6,137 nt of DNA from JBOFLG01 sp051657745 (GTDB taxonomy: Bacteria > Actinomycetota > Actinomycetes > Actinomycetales > Dermatophilaceae): the NCBI GenBank assembly GCA_051657745.1, contig JBOFLG010000067.1, positions 1-6,137 of the forward strand, written 5' to 3'. Made by a program: the position numbers and the translations under genes. Position 1 is the stretch's first letter, and every line of letters starts with the position of its first letter. The notes below the pieces were generated by a model. The model ran no database searches, had not been told where the DNA came from, and worked only from the letters and a program-made list of their open reading frames with translations. Below are positions 1 to 5,938 of the stretch, in pieces.

Positions 1-178
1 GCACCCGCGGGCTCAGCTCCACAAAGGTCGACGCGCCCGGCTCACGACACGAGAACCGGATGACGGTCCGCGACCCAAACACCTCCGCCCCCCGATCCAG
101 ATCAAGATCAACCTCCACCCCCTCCACCGTCAGCAGGGCCGACCGGGTACATGCCTCAGCACGAGTCAACGACGGCAT
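1..178 (-). CDS. pepN: Aminopeptidase N-like metallopeptidase, N-terminal fragment
   Basis: This is the first 59 codons of a gene that runs off the left edge. The reading starts MPSLTRAEACTRSALL and continues with a beta-strand-rich stretch containing VDLDLDRG, EVFGSRTVIRF and STFVEL. That order (LTRxEAxxR, then LDLxxGxxxFxSxTxIRF, then a TFxxL element) is what I know from the N-terminal domain of actinobacterial aminopeptidase N, family M1. Those enzymes are cytosolic zinc exopeptidases of about 850 residues that remove N-terminal amino acids from peptides. The catalytic HExxH region lies outside the window, so the assignment rests on the N-terminus alone. A strong Shine-Dalgarno, AAAGGAG, lies at 189-195. 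It is 10 nt from the ATG at 178 and 4 nt from an in-frame GTG at 184, so the protein may begin two residues earlier. The gene follows the serine hydrolase in the same direction after 108 bp. Confidence 0.75.
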   Translation of the reverse strand, partial: MPSLTRAEACTRSALLTVEGVEVDLDLDRGAEVFGSRTVIRFSCREPGASTFVELSPRV

Positions 179-188
179 GGCCACCACG

Positions 189-195
189 CTCCTTT
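189..195 (-). promoter_or_regulatory. Ribosome binding site of the aminopeptidase gene
   Basis: On the minus strand this reads AAAGGAG, close to the ideal anti-16S match. It supports a real translation start just downstream, at ATG 178 (10 nt) or GTG 184 (4 nt). It is the main reason for calling a gene at the left edge. Confidence 0.75.
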
Positions 196-286
196 CCAGA
201 TCGTCCGGAGCTGCGCCGACAACTGGCCGAACGACTCACGACTCATTTGTCTGGTGGAACGGCCGCGACGAGCCTGGCGAAATGGG

Positions 287-1642
287 TCATCCGACCGCGG
301 CCAGTCGGGCGGTGAGCTGGGAGCCGAGGTCACGGGAGGGGTTCTCGAGTTCGGTCATCATCCGGGTCTCGGCGGCATCCGGCACGGGCCTCGGGCAGGT
401 GCTGGTGAGCGCATCGACGATGAACTCGTTGGCGGCGGTCGGAATCGGCTGCTCCTCGGAGAGGAACTGGCGACCGGTCGAGGCCACACTGGCCTGACGG
501 CTGCCGTCGGCCGAGGTGACGACCAGGCTGGTGGTGCCGAACAGAGCCCCGTCGTGGCCGTACAGGAATTGGGGCGAACCGTCGGCGGCAGGGCACGGAT
601 CGGGCACCTGGAAAATCCCGAGCGCGTACCTGAGTGGTTCGGTGGTCCGTGGCCGCACCATCTCGGCCAGCGACCGCTTCGAGACCAGCTTCCCGGCGAA
701 CAACGCCCGGTAGAACGCCGCGATGTCGGGCGCGTTCGCGACCACCGCACCGGCCGACGACGCGATGGTGACATTCGTTGCGTCGAGGTTGTACGGGCGC
801 TCGAAGATCGCGTACTCAGTGAGGCGGTCACCGCCGGTGATACCACGCCCAGAGTCGTCAAAACGTGCGGTCGTCATCCCCGCGGGCCGGAACACGCGCT
901 GCTCGAGCAGGCTGTCCATCGACCGGCCGGTGGCCTTCTCGAGCATCATCCCGGTCACGACATAGTTGGTGTTCGAATAGCCGAACCCGGTGCCCGGCTC
1001 GAACAGCATCGGCTGGGCGAGCGCAGCGCGCACCAGTTCGGCGTCGGTGCGAACTCGCGTCAGCGCGGCGATCAGGCCGTCCACCGTCGTGGCGTCGTCG
1101 CCGAGCACCGGGAGGATGTGATCGGGCAGTCCGCTGCGGTGGCTGAGCAGCTGCTCGAGGGTGATGTCCTCGTGTGTGGGGAGCAGGTCGGGCACGACCT
1201 CGCCCACCGTGGTCTGCAGGGTCCATCGGCCGCGGTCCACCTCCTGCATCGCCACCGTGGCGACCATCGCCTTGGTCACGCTCGCGACCCGGGCCGTGTC
1301 CCGCGGCCGGGCCGGTCGTGCGCCATCGATGGTGCGCACCCCGGCGGCCCCGGCCCACGCCGGGCCGTCCGCTCCGCGGCTATACCCCACCGCGCCGATC
1401 GCACCGGCCGCGGTCACGGCCTCCAGGCTCGCGTCGAGTGAATCGGCAGACGCGGATTGCGCCGCCGGCATGGACGCGGCCAGCGACGCGGGAGCCCCCG
1501 GCGCTGACGTCGCCGCCGCCGATGGTGCTGCCGCTGCGGGCACCCCCGCAGCAGCCACCGCGGCAGCCACCGCGGCAGCCACGGCCCCCGCACGCACGGC
1601 GGCACGATCTCGACCGGCCCTCAGGCGTGGAACGGTACTCAT
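287..1642 (-). CDS. Secreted serine hydrolase, beta-lactamase class C / R61 DD-peptidase type
   Basis: The protein has 451 residues. Residues 1-40 form an export signal: an Arg-rich start (RLRAGRDR), a long Ala/Val core and an AAAAP-type end. An Ala/Ser/Pro-rich linker follows to about residue 68. The catalytic domain has the three landmarks of the family: SVTK (Ser121 nucleophile, Lys124), YSN (222-224) and HDG (363-365), which takes the place of KTG. The set SxxK, YSN and HxG is that of Streptomyces R61 D-Ala-D-Ala carboxypeptidase, and LLSHRSGLPD (165-174) and FRPAGM (251-256) are also typical. The enzyme should form an acyl-enzyme on Ser121 with a peptidoglycan stem peptide, a beta-lactam or an ester; the true substrate cannot be told. 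Cys350 and Cys416 could form a disulfide after export. I chose the ATG at 1642 rather than upstream starts because it has GAAGGG at 1652-1657 and begins a proper signal peptide. No lipobox is seen, so it is probably secreted. Confidence 0.9.
   Translation of the reverse strand: MSTVPRLRAGRDRAAVRAGAVAAAVAAAVAAAGVPAAAAPSAAATSAPGAPASLAASMPAAQSASADSLDASLEAVTAAGAIGAVGYSRGADGPAWAGAAGVRTIDGARPARPRDTARVASVTKAMVATVAMQEVDRGRWTLQTTVGEVVPDLLPTHEDITLEQLLSHRSGLPDHILPVLGDDATTVDGLIAALTRVRTDAELVRAALAQPMLFEPGTGFGYSNTNYVVTGMMLEKATGRSMDSLLEQRVFRPAGMTTARFDDSGRGITGGDRLTEYAIFERPYNLDATNVTIASSAGAVVANAPDIAAFYRALFAGKLVSKRSLAEMVRPRTTEPLRYALGIFQVPDPCPAADGSPQFLYGHDGALFGTTSLVVTSADGSRQASVASTGRQFLSEEQPIPTAANEFIVDALTSTCPRPVPDAAETRMMTELENPSRDLGSQLTARLAAVG
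1551..1586 (-). repeat. Three 12-bp tandem repeats coding for the signal peptide core
   Basis: On the plus strand the unit gcagccaccgcg occurs at 1551-1562 and 1563-1574, with a degenerate third copy at 1575-1586 (gcagccacggcc). In the minus-strand protein this makes a repeated Val-Ala-Ala-Ala pattern in the hydrophobic core of the signal peptide. A gain or loss of one unit would keep frame and change the core length by four residues. Confidence 0.85.
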
Positions 1643-1651
1643 GATGCGGTT

Positions 1652-1657
1652 CCCTTC
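1652..1657 (-). promoter_or_regulatory. Ribosome binding site of the serine hydrolase
   Basis: The minus strand reads GAAGGG, 9 nt before the ATG at 1642. It decides the start: an open frame extends 98 codons further upstream, but that stretch covers the hairpin region and does not look like an export signal. Confidence 0.65.
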
Positions 1658-1777
1658 GTGGATGACGATGCGCCACGGCCTCCCCGTCGGCGCTCTGCCC
1701 TGTCTACGCGGCGCCAGATGGCCGGCGCCTCCCCCCACTGGCGGTCCCGCCCTCCCCCCGGCGGCGGACGTCATCGC

Positions 1778-1864
1778 GTCCTCCCGCATGAATGCGGAGG
1801 ACAGGCCCGAGATCAGCGTTTCTCCGGGCCTACCGCGCTTCCTCGACCGGCCGCGCGCCGTCGA
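1778..1864 (-). terminator. Run of three hairpin-forming segments after the ABC-F gene
   Basis: This lies in the 223-bp gap between the ABC-F stop codon and the serine hydrolase start. In transcription order there are three inverted repeats. The first, 1843-1864, has tcgaccggc against gccgtcga with one gap. The second, 1803-1831, has aggcccgaga against tctccgggcct with one bulged base and an 8-nt loop. The third, 1778-1802, has gtcctcccgca against tgcggaggac with one bulged base and a 4-nt loop. The second and third abut exactly. The position just after a stop codon fits transcription termination or protection of the mRNA 3' end. No U-tract follows any hairpin, so a classical intrinsic terminator is not proven; many actinobacterial terminators lack U-tracts. 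A structured leader of the serine hydrolase is the alternative. Confidence 0.4.
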
Positions 1865-1865
1865 C

Positions 1866-3518
1866 CTACCGCGCGGAGAGGTGCTCGGCGCTGACCCGCC
1901 CGTGCTCGACCTGCCAGCGCTGGTCGAGCCGCACATTCTCGAGCAACCGCCGGTCGTGCGAGACGAGCAGCAACGCGCCGTCGTAGGAATCCAAGGCCGC
2001 CTCGAACTGCTCGATCGCCGGCAGATCGAGGTGGTTGGTCGGCTCGTCGAGCACCAGCAGGTTCACCCCGCGAGCCTGAAGCAACGCCATCGCGGCGCGG
2101 GTCCGCTCGCCGGGCGAGAGGTCACGCACCAGGCTGCCCACCTGATCGGCCCGGAGACCGAACTTGGCGAGCAGAGTGCGCACGTCCGCGGGCGGCATCC
2201 GCGGCATCATCGCCTCGACGGCATCCCCCAGCGGAAGGTCACCATCGAGCCCGGTGCGGGCCTGATCGATCTCGCCCACCGCAACCGAGGCGCCCAGGCT
2301 CGCCCTGCCGCTGTCGGGGCTGAGGTGGCCGAGCAGCAGCCGCAACAGCGTGCTCTTGCCGGCACCGTTCGGCCCGGTGATGCCGATCCGGTCACCGGCG
2401 CTCACCTGCAGGGATGCCGGTCCGAACCGGAAGTTCCCCAGGGTCACCGTGGCCGCGTCGAGCGTCGCGACCACCGAACTCGCGCGGGGAGCCGCGCCGA
2501 CGGTGAACCGCAACTGCCACTCCTTGCGCGGCTCCTCGACCTCCTCCAGACGGGCGATCCGCGACTCCATCTGACGCACCTTCTGCGCCTGCTTCTCGGA
2601 CGACTCCGCCTGCGCCCGGCGCCGGATCTTGTCGTTGTCCGGCGACTTCCGCATCGCGTTACGCACACCCTGCGAGCTCCACTCGCGTTGGGTGCGGGCC
2701 CGGGCGACGAGGTCGGCCTTCCGCCCGGCGAACTCGTCGTACGCCTCGCGGGCATGCCGCCGGGCGATCGCTCGCTCATCGAGAAAAGTCTCGTAGCCGC
2801 CGTCGTGCACCGTGACCTGCCGCTGGGCGAGGTCGAGCTCGACGACCCGAGTCACCACCCGGGACAGGAACTCACGGTCATGCGAGACGAGCACGATCCC
2901 GGCGCGCGACCCGTGCACGAACGACTCCAGCCGCTCGAGCCCGGCCAGGTCGAGGTCGTTGGTGGGTTCGTCGAGGAGCGCAATGTCAAAACGGCTGAGC
3001 ACCAAGGCCGCACACGCGGCGCGGGCCGCCTGCCCACCCGATAGCGACGTCATCGGGGCCCCTGCGTCGACGTCCAGGCCGAGATCGGCCAGCACGGCGG
3101 GCAGCCGCTCGTCGAGGTCGGGGGCGCCGGTGGCCTGCCAGTGGTCGAGGGCGCTCGCATAGTCGTCCTCGGCGGTGCGGGAGCCGCCGCCGAGCGCCGC
3201 GGCAGCCTGCTCCATGTCCATGGTCGCCGCCGCTGCGCCGGTACGGCGGGCGACGTAGCCGGCCACGCTCTCGCCAGGCAGCCGCTCGTGTTCCTGCGGG
3301 AGCCAGCCGACGAAGGCGTCGCTCGGTGCGGTCGAGACCGACCCCTCGAGCGGATGAAGATCGCCGGCAAGGATGCGCAGCAGGGTGGTCTTTCCGGCGC
3401 CGTTCGCGCCGATCACCCCCACCACGTCACCGGGCGCCACCGTGAGGTCGAGGGAATCAAAGAGGGTCCGGTGCCCATGCCCCCCGGCGAGGCCCTTCGC
3501 GTGGAGATGAGCGCTCAC
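1866..3518 (-). CDS. ABC-F family ATPase (ribosome-acting, possible antibiotic protection)
   Basis: The protein has 550 residues, two ATP-binding cassettes and no membrane segment, which is the ABC-F layout. Domain 1 has Walker A GANGAGKT (37-44), Q-loop Gln75, signature LSGGQ (159-163), Walker B with DEPTNDLD (183-190) and switch His213. A charged, helical linker rich in Arg, Lys and Glu lies at about 250-335. Domain 2 has Walker A GPNGAGKS (382-389), Gln419, a variant signature LSPGE (467-471), DEPTNHLD (491-498) and His521. Both catalytic Glu (184, 492) are present, so both sites should hydrolyse ATP. ABC-F proteins bind the ribosomal E site and act on translation; some actinobacterial members protect ribosomes from macrolides or similar drugs, others are housekeeping. 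I cannot place this one in a subgroup. The start is GTG at 3518; there is no clear Shine-Dalgarno, but a TACGCT box ends 6 nt upstream, suggesting a leaderless mRNA. The AAA ATPase gene ends 42 bp upstream. Confidence 0.93.
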   Translation of the reverse strand: MSAHLHAKGLAGGHGHRTLFDSLDLTVAPGDVVGVIGANGAGKTTLLRILAGDLHPLEGSVSTAPSDAFVGWLPQEHERLPGESVAGYVARRTGAAAATMDMEQAAAALGGGSRTAEDDYASALDHWQATGAPDLDERLPAVLADLGLDVDAGAPMTSLSGGQAARAACAALVLSRFDIALLDEPTNDLDLAGLERLESFVHGSRAGIVLVSHDREFLSRVVTRVVELDLAQRQVTVHDGGYETFLDERAIARRHAREAYDEFAGRKADLVARARTQREWSSQGVRNAMRKSPDNDKIRRRAQAESSEKQAQKVRQMESRIARLEEVEEPRKEWQLRFTVGAAPRASSVVATLDAATVTLGNFRFGPASLQVSAGDRIGITGPNGAGKSTLLRLLLGHLSPDSGRASLGASVAVGEIDQARTGLDGDLPLGDAVEAMMPRMPPADVRTLLAKFGLRADQVGSLVRDLSPGERTRAAMALLQARGVNLLVLDEPTNHLDLPAIEQFEAALDSYDGALLLVSHDRRLLENVRLDQRWQVEHGRVSAEHLSAR

Positions 3519-3524
3519 CCGCCG

Positions 3525-3530
3525 AGCGTA
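3525..3530 (-). promoter_or_regulatory. Candidate -10 box for a leaderless ABC-F transcript
   Basis: The minus strand reads TACGCT, matching the actinobacterial -10 consensus TANNNT. Exactly six bases (3519-3524) separate it from the GTG start codon, so transcription would begin at the G of GTG. No good -35 is visible 16-18 bp upstream, which is common at such promoters. The box sits in the short gap after the AAA ATPase stop, so ABC-F could be expressed separately from that gene. Confidence 0.5.
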
Positions 3531-3560
3531 GTGTCCGAACTTCCGGGGGGTCCGACTCGG

Positions 3561-4775
3561 TCACGGTCGTGGCCGTCGACGAACCTCGGGTACAACCAGG
3601 TCAGGAACCGCCCGGAGCATGAACTTGTCGAAGTGCGGCACGGTGAAGGCGGCATACCCGTGCTCCGGCGTGTACAACAGCCCCATGGCGATCAACTCGG
3701 CCCTGGTCGTGCCGACCTGAGTTGAGTCCCGCCCCATTGCCGCCGCGACATCGGCGGCCTTCTGTGGCTCAGAACCCAACTCGGCCATAGTTCTCAGATA
3801 GGCAGTCTGCTTGGCCGTCGCGCGATCCAGTCGTACGCGGAAGAACGAGGAGTCGAGCTTCGCCTCATAGAGCGCCTCCGCGTCGATCACGTCGTCCTCG
3901 GTGATCTCCGGACCCTCCGCCACACCCCACACCGCGTACCCGAGCTCTTGAAGGAAATATGGATACCCGTCAGTAATCGCCAGCGCGCGATCAAGCGCAC
4001 CCGGCGCGAACCGTGCACCTTCCTCCTCCGCCGGGCGTGACAAAGCCCGCCGAGCATCCTGTGGTTCGAGGTGCCCGATACGGGGAAAGCGAAACAGCCG
4101 CTCGGCGTACGACTTTGCGTCACCGGCCAGTTCAGCGATCTGCGGCAGGCCCGCCCCCACCATGACCACCGGAAGCCCCCGTTGCACCGTCTTGTGCAGA
4201 GCGCTGATCAGTGCCTCAAGTTGGGTCGGGCTGAGAAACTGGACTTCGTCATACAGCAACACCACCCCACGCCCCTTCGACTGAGCCGCCTCGCCGAGCG
4301 CGACGAACAAGTCGGTGAGATCGTGCGGAAGGTCGCCACGGTCTCCGACACCCACGAGTGCCTCGACGTTGAGGCCTGCAGAGACGGTTCCAGTCGTATC
4401 CACCGAGACGGAGAACGCCTTCAGGATCGCCGCAGTCCGCTCCAGCCGGTCGTCCCATTTCGCCCGCGGCGACAGGGAGAACAGCACTGCTTTGGCGTCG
4501 GCGGCCATGCGCCCGCGGAAGGAACTGTCGTTGTACTTCGTGGCTTCGACCTCAGTGACGACCCACTTCTGCGTAAGCGCTTCCCGGTAAAACTGCCCAA
4601 GAAGGACCGTCTTCCCGACACCCCGCAGCCCCGTGATGATCATCGACTGCTCGGTCTTGCCGGCACTCATCCGCTTCAGCAGGAGGGCGAAGTTCTCGAG
4701 TTGCGCGTCCCGGCCGTAGGTGGCGGGTGGTTGCGCACCTGCGTTCGGGGTGTACGGGTTTCGTACCGGGTCCAT
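3561..4775 (-). CDS. Orphan AAA-type ATPase with C-terminal winged-helix-like region
   Basis: The protein has 404 residues, no signal peptide and no membrane segment. After a Pro-rich start comes YGRDAQLENF (20-29), the entry to a P-loop domain of the AAA_16 / ATPase_2 / Orc1-Cdc6-like kind. Walker A is GLRGVGKT (49-56). Walker B is VVLLYDE (161-167) with Asp166 and Glu167. A strand ending VVMVGAG (183-189) fits a sensor-1 region, although the polar sensor residue is not obvious. The lid follows (about 215-262, with GYPYFLQELGY). Residues 305-395 look like a winged helix (AKQTAYLRTMAEL, then AADVAAAMGRD, then ELIAMGLLY and a hairpin), suggesting nucleic-acid or partner binding. Related orphan ATPases are common in actinobacteria, but I know of no proven function. 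Codon use is less GC-biased than in neighbours (AGA Arg, CTT Leu, CAA Gln, TAT Tyr in a few short stretches), which hints at acquisition. The ATG at 4775 has no Shine-Dalgarno but follows a TACTGT box by 6 nt. Confidence 0.85.
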   Translation of the reverse strand: MDPVRNPYTPNAGAQPPATYGRDAQLENFALLLKRMSAGKTEQSMIITGLRGVGKTVLLGQFYREALTQKWVVTEVEATKYNDSSFRGRMAADAKAVLFSLSPRAKWDDRLERTAAILKAFSVSVDTTGTVSAGLNVEALVGVGDRGDLPHDLTDLFVALGEAAQSKGRGVVLLYDEVQFLSPTQLEALISALHKTVQRGLPVVMVGAGLPQIAELAGDAKSYAERLFRFPRIGHLEPQDARRALSRPAEEEGARFAPGALDRALAITDGYPYFLQELGYAVWGVAEGPEITEDDVIDAEALYEAKLDSSFFRVRLDRATAKQTAYLRTMAELGSEPQKAADVAAAMGRDSTQVGTTRAELIAMGLLYTPEHGYAAFTVPHFDKFMLRAVPDLVVPEVRRRPRP

Positions 4776-4781
4776 GCGGTC

Positions 4782-4787
4782 ACAGTA
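4782..4787 (-). promoter_or_regulatory. Candidate -10 box for a leaderless AAA ATPase transcript
   Basis: The minus strand reads TACTGT (TANNNT class), again exactly six bases (4776-4781) before the start codon, here ATG. The hexamer 17 bp upstream is TTCATA (4805-4810), a weak -35. A perfect TTGACA lies one base further upstream (4812-4817) but would leave a 24-bp spacer, so it is probably not the partner of this box. The local sequence is markedly AT-rich for this window, as expected of a promoter. Confidence 0.55.
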
Positions 4788-4809
4788 CCTGCTTTACGAA
4801 GGTTTATGA

Positions 4810-4847
4810 ACTGTCAATAAAGGACTAAAAGACTCGTAATCGACAGT
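4810..4847. repeat. Inverted repeat in the AAA ATPase promoter zone
   Basis: Plus-strand arms are actgtcaat (4810-4818) and atcgacagt (4839-4847), matching in 8 of 9 positions with a 20-nt spacer. The spacer is AT-rich and holds a small direct repeat, GACT at 4823-4826 and 4831-4834. The left arm overlaps the TTGACA sequence. It could be a split operator controlling the AAA gene, but chance is also possible. Confidence 0.35.
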
Positions 4848-4951
4848 GGTGGCGCCCCTCGGCCGACCCGGGAGGTCACCCGCTCGTCGCATCGGACGAC
4901 ACACCCACCTCGCCCTCAGGAACCTCCACCGGTCACGCGTCGCGTACCGCA

Positions 4952-4984
4952 CCAGGTGCCAGGTGCCAGGTGCCAGGTGCCAGG
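4952..4984. repeat. Heptamer tandem repeat ccaggtg, 4.7 copies
   Basis: Four perfect copies of ccaggtg run from 4952 to 4979, followed by ccagg. The array ends 19 bp beyond the htpX stop codon, between htpX and the AAA ATPase gene, and is not inside any supported coding region. Perfect short tandem arrays of this kind change copy number by replication slippage. No function is apparent. Confidence 0.9.
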
Positions 4985-5003
4985 ACTGGTGGTAGCCGGT
5001 GGG

Positions 5004-5885
5004 TCAGGACGGGCGGTCACCGGTGGACATCCCCTCGAGGCGCGCGATCCGCTCGGCCATCGGCGGGTGGGTCGACATCAGCCGCGAGATGTCCTGGGCG
5101 CGAAAGGGATTGGCGATCATCATGTGGCTGGAGTCGACCAGTTGACGGGTGGGTGCCAGCGGCGCCCGCGCCACGCCCAACTCAAGTTTGCGCAGCGCCG
5201 AGGCAAGCGCGAGCGGGTCACCGGTGAGCGTGGCGCCATCCTCGTCGGCGTCGTACTCGCGAGTGCGCGAGATCGCGAACTGCACCACCATCGCCGCGAC
5301 CGGAGCGAGAAGCGCAAGCAGCAGGCCGGCGATCGGGTTGTGGTCCTCGTCATCACCCCCGCCGAAGATGGCGCTGAACGCGAAGAACTGGGCGACCGTC
5401 GAGATCAGCCCGGCGATGGCCGCAGCGACCGAGCCGGTCAGGATGTCGCGGTTGTACACGTGCATCAACTCGTGGCCGAGTACGCCGCGCAACTCGCGCT
5501 CGTCGAGCAGCCCGAGGATGCCCTCGGTGCAGCAGACCGCCGCGTTCTGCGGGTTGCGGCCGGTGGCAAACGCGTTCGGTGCCTGGGTCGGCGACACGTA
5601 CAGCCGCGGCATCGGCTGGTTCGCGCGCTCGCTCAGTTCGCGCACGATGCGGTACATTCCGGGCGCCTCGGCCTCGCTGACCGGGCGAGCGTGCATGGCG
5701 CGGATCGCCAGTTTGTCGGAGTTCCAGTAGCTGTAGAACGTCATCCCCACGCCGAGCACGCCGAAGCCGAGGATGAAGAGGCTCGACCCAGACGACTGGG
5801 CGAGCATCCAGCCGATGGCGAGAAGAATGGCCCAGAGCCCACCGAAGAGAGCCGCGGTCTTCAGACCGTTGTAGTGCCGGTTCAT
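5004..5885 (-). CDS. htpX: HtpX, membrane-bound M48 zinc metalloprotease
   Basis: The protein has 293 residues, the usual HtpX length. Two membrane segments lie near the N-terminus (about 11-29 and 34-53) and two more near 147-173 and 185-206. The zinc site is HELMH: His138, catalytic Glu139 and His142. The third ligand is expected to be Glu210 in REYDAD, which gives the family's ExxxD pattern. Strongly family-typical stretches are YWNSDKLAIRAM (53-64), PNAFATGRNPQNAAVCCTEGI (103-123) and STHPP (271-275). HtpX cleaves misfolded membrane proteins in the cytoplasmic membrane with its active site on the cytosolic side, working beside FtsH. A Gly/Asp-rich loop (175-183) sits between segments 3 and 4. 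I chose the ATG at 5885 because the sequence from there, with NGLKTAALF, fits the family N-terminus. No Shine-Dalgarno and no TANNNT box precede it. It starts 53 bp after the stop of the upstream gene, so co-transcription is possible. Confidence 0.96.
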   Translation of the reverse strand: MNRHYNGLKTAALFGGLWAILLAIGWMLAQSSGSSLFILGFGVLGVGMTFYSYWNSDKLAIRAMHARPVSEAEAPGMYRIVRELSERANQPMPRLYVSPTQAPNAFATGRNPQNAAVCCTEGILGLLDERELRGVLGHELMHVYNRDILTGSVAAAIAGLISTVAQFFAFSAIFGGGDDEDHNPIAGLLLALLAPVAAMVVQFAISRTREYDADEDGATLTGDPLALASALRKLELGVARAPLAPTRQLVDSSHMMIANPFRAQDISRLMSTHPPMAERIARLEGMSTGDRPS

Positions 5886-5938
5886 GGAAGGGAAACGCCG
5901 AGTGGGCCCGTCCGCGTTCCCTCGGGCTACCAGGCGGG

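Noticed and set aside
261..302. Inverted repeat ggccgcg / cgcggcc across the end of the serine hydrolase gene
   Set aside because: The arms are only 7 bp, pure G/C, with a 28-nt loop that includes the stop codon and no U-tract. It is expected by chance in this composition.
254..1441. Plus-strand open frame of 395 codons
   Set aside because: It is antisense to the serine hydrolase, whose motifs, signal peptide and ribosome binding site are clear. Its own translation shows only biased composition.
1710..1729. ggcgcc repeated 14 bp apart upstream of the serine hydrolase as a regulatory stem
   Set aside because: ggcgcc is self-complementary and common in GC-rich DNA, and no nearby promoter element supports a function.
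1643..1936. N-terminal extension of the serine hydrolase to an ATG at 1936
   Set aside because: The extra 98 residues overlap the ABC-F 3' end and the hairpins, lack an export signal, and would bury the signal peptide that begins at 1642 behind its own good ribosome binding site.
1161..3044. Plus-strand open frame of 627 codons
   Set aside because: It runs antisense across the ABC-F gene, the hairpin gap and the start of the serine hydrolase. Its translation is Arg/His/Pro-rich with no family motifs. Long antisense frames are common in GC-rich DNA.
3558..4784. Direct repeat cggtcac at both ends of the AAA gene (3558-3564 and 4778-4784) as target-site duplication
   Set aside because: Seven bases of G/C-rich sequence are too short to mean much here; ggtcac also occurs elsewhere in the gap, and no integrase or terminal inverted repeats are present.
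4812..4817. Perfect TTGACA on the minus strand as the -35 of the AAA gene
   Set aside because: The only good -10 downstream, TACTGT, is 24 bp away, and hexamers at 15-18 bp are poor. It may serve another purpose or be chance.
4071..4820. Plus-strand open frame of 249 codons
   Set aside because: It is antisense to the P-loop half of the AAA ATPase, with no recognisable domain and no start signals.
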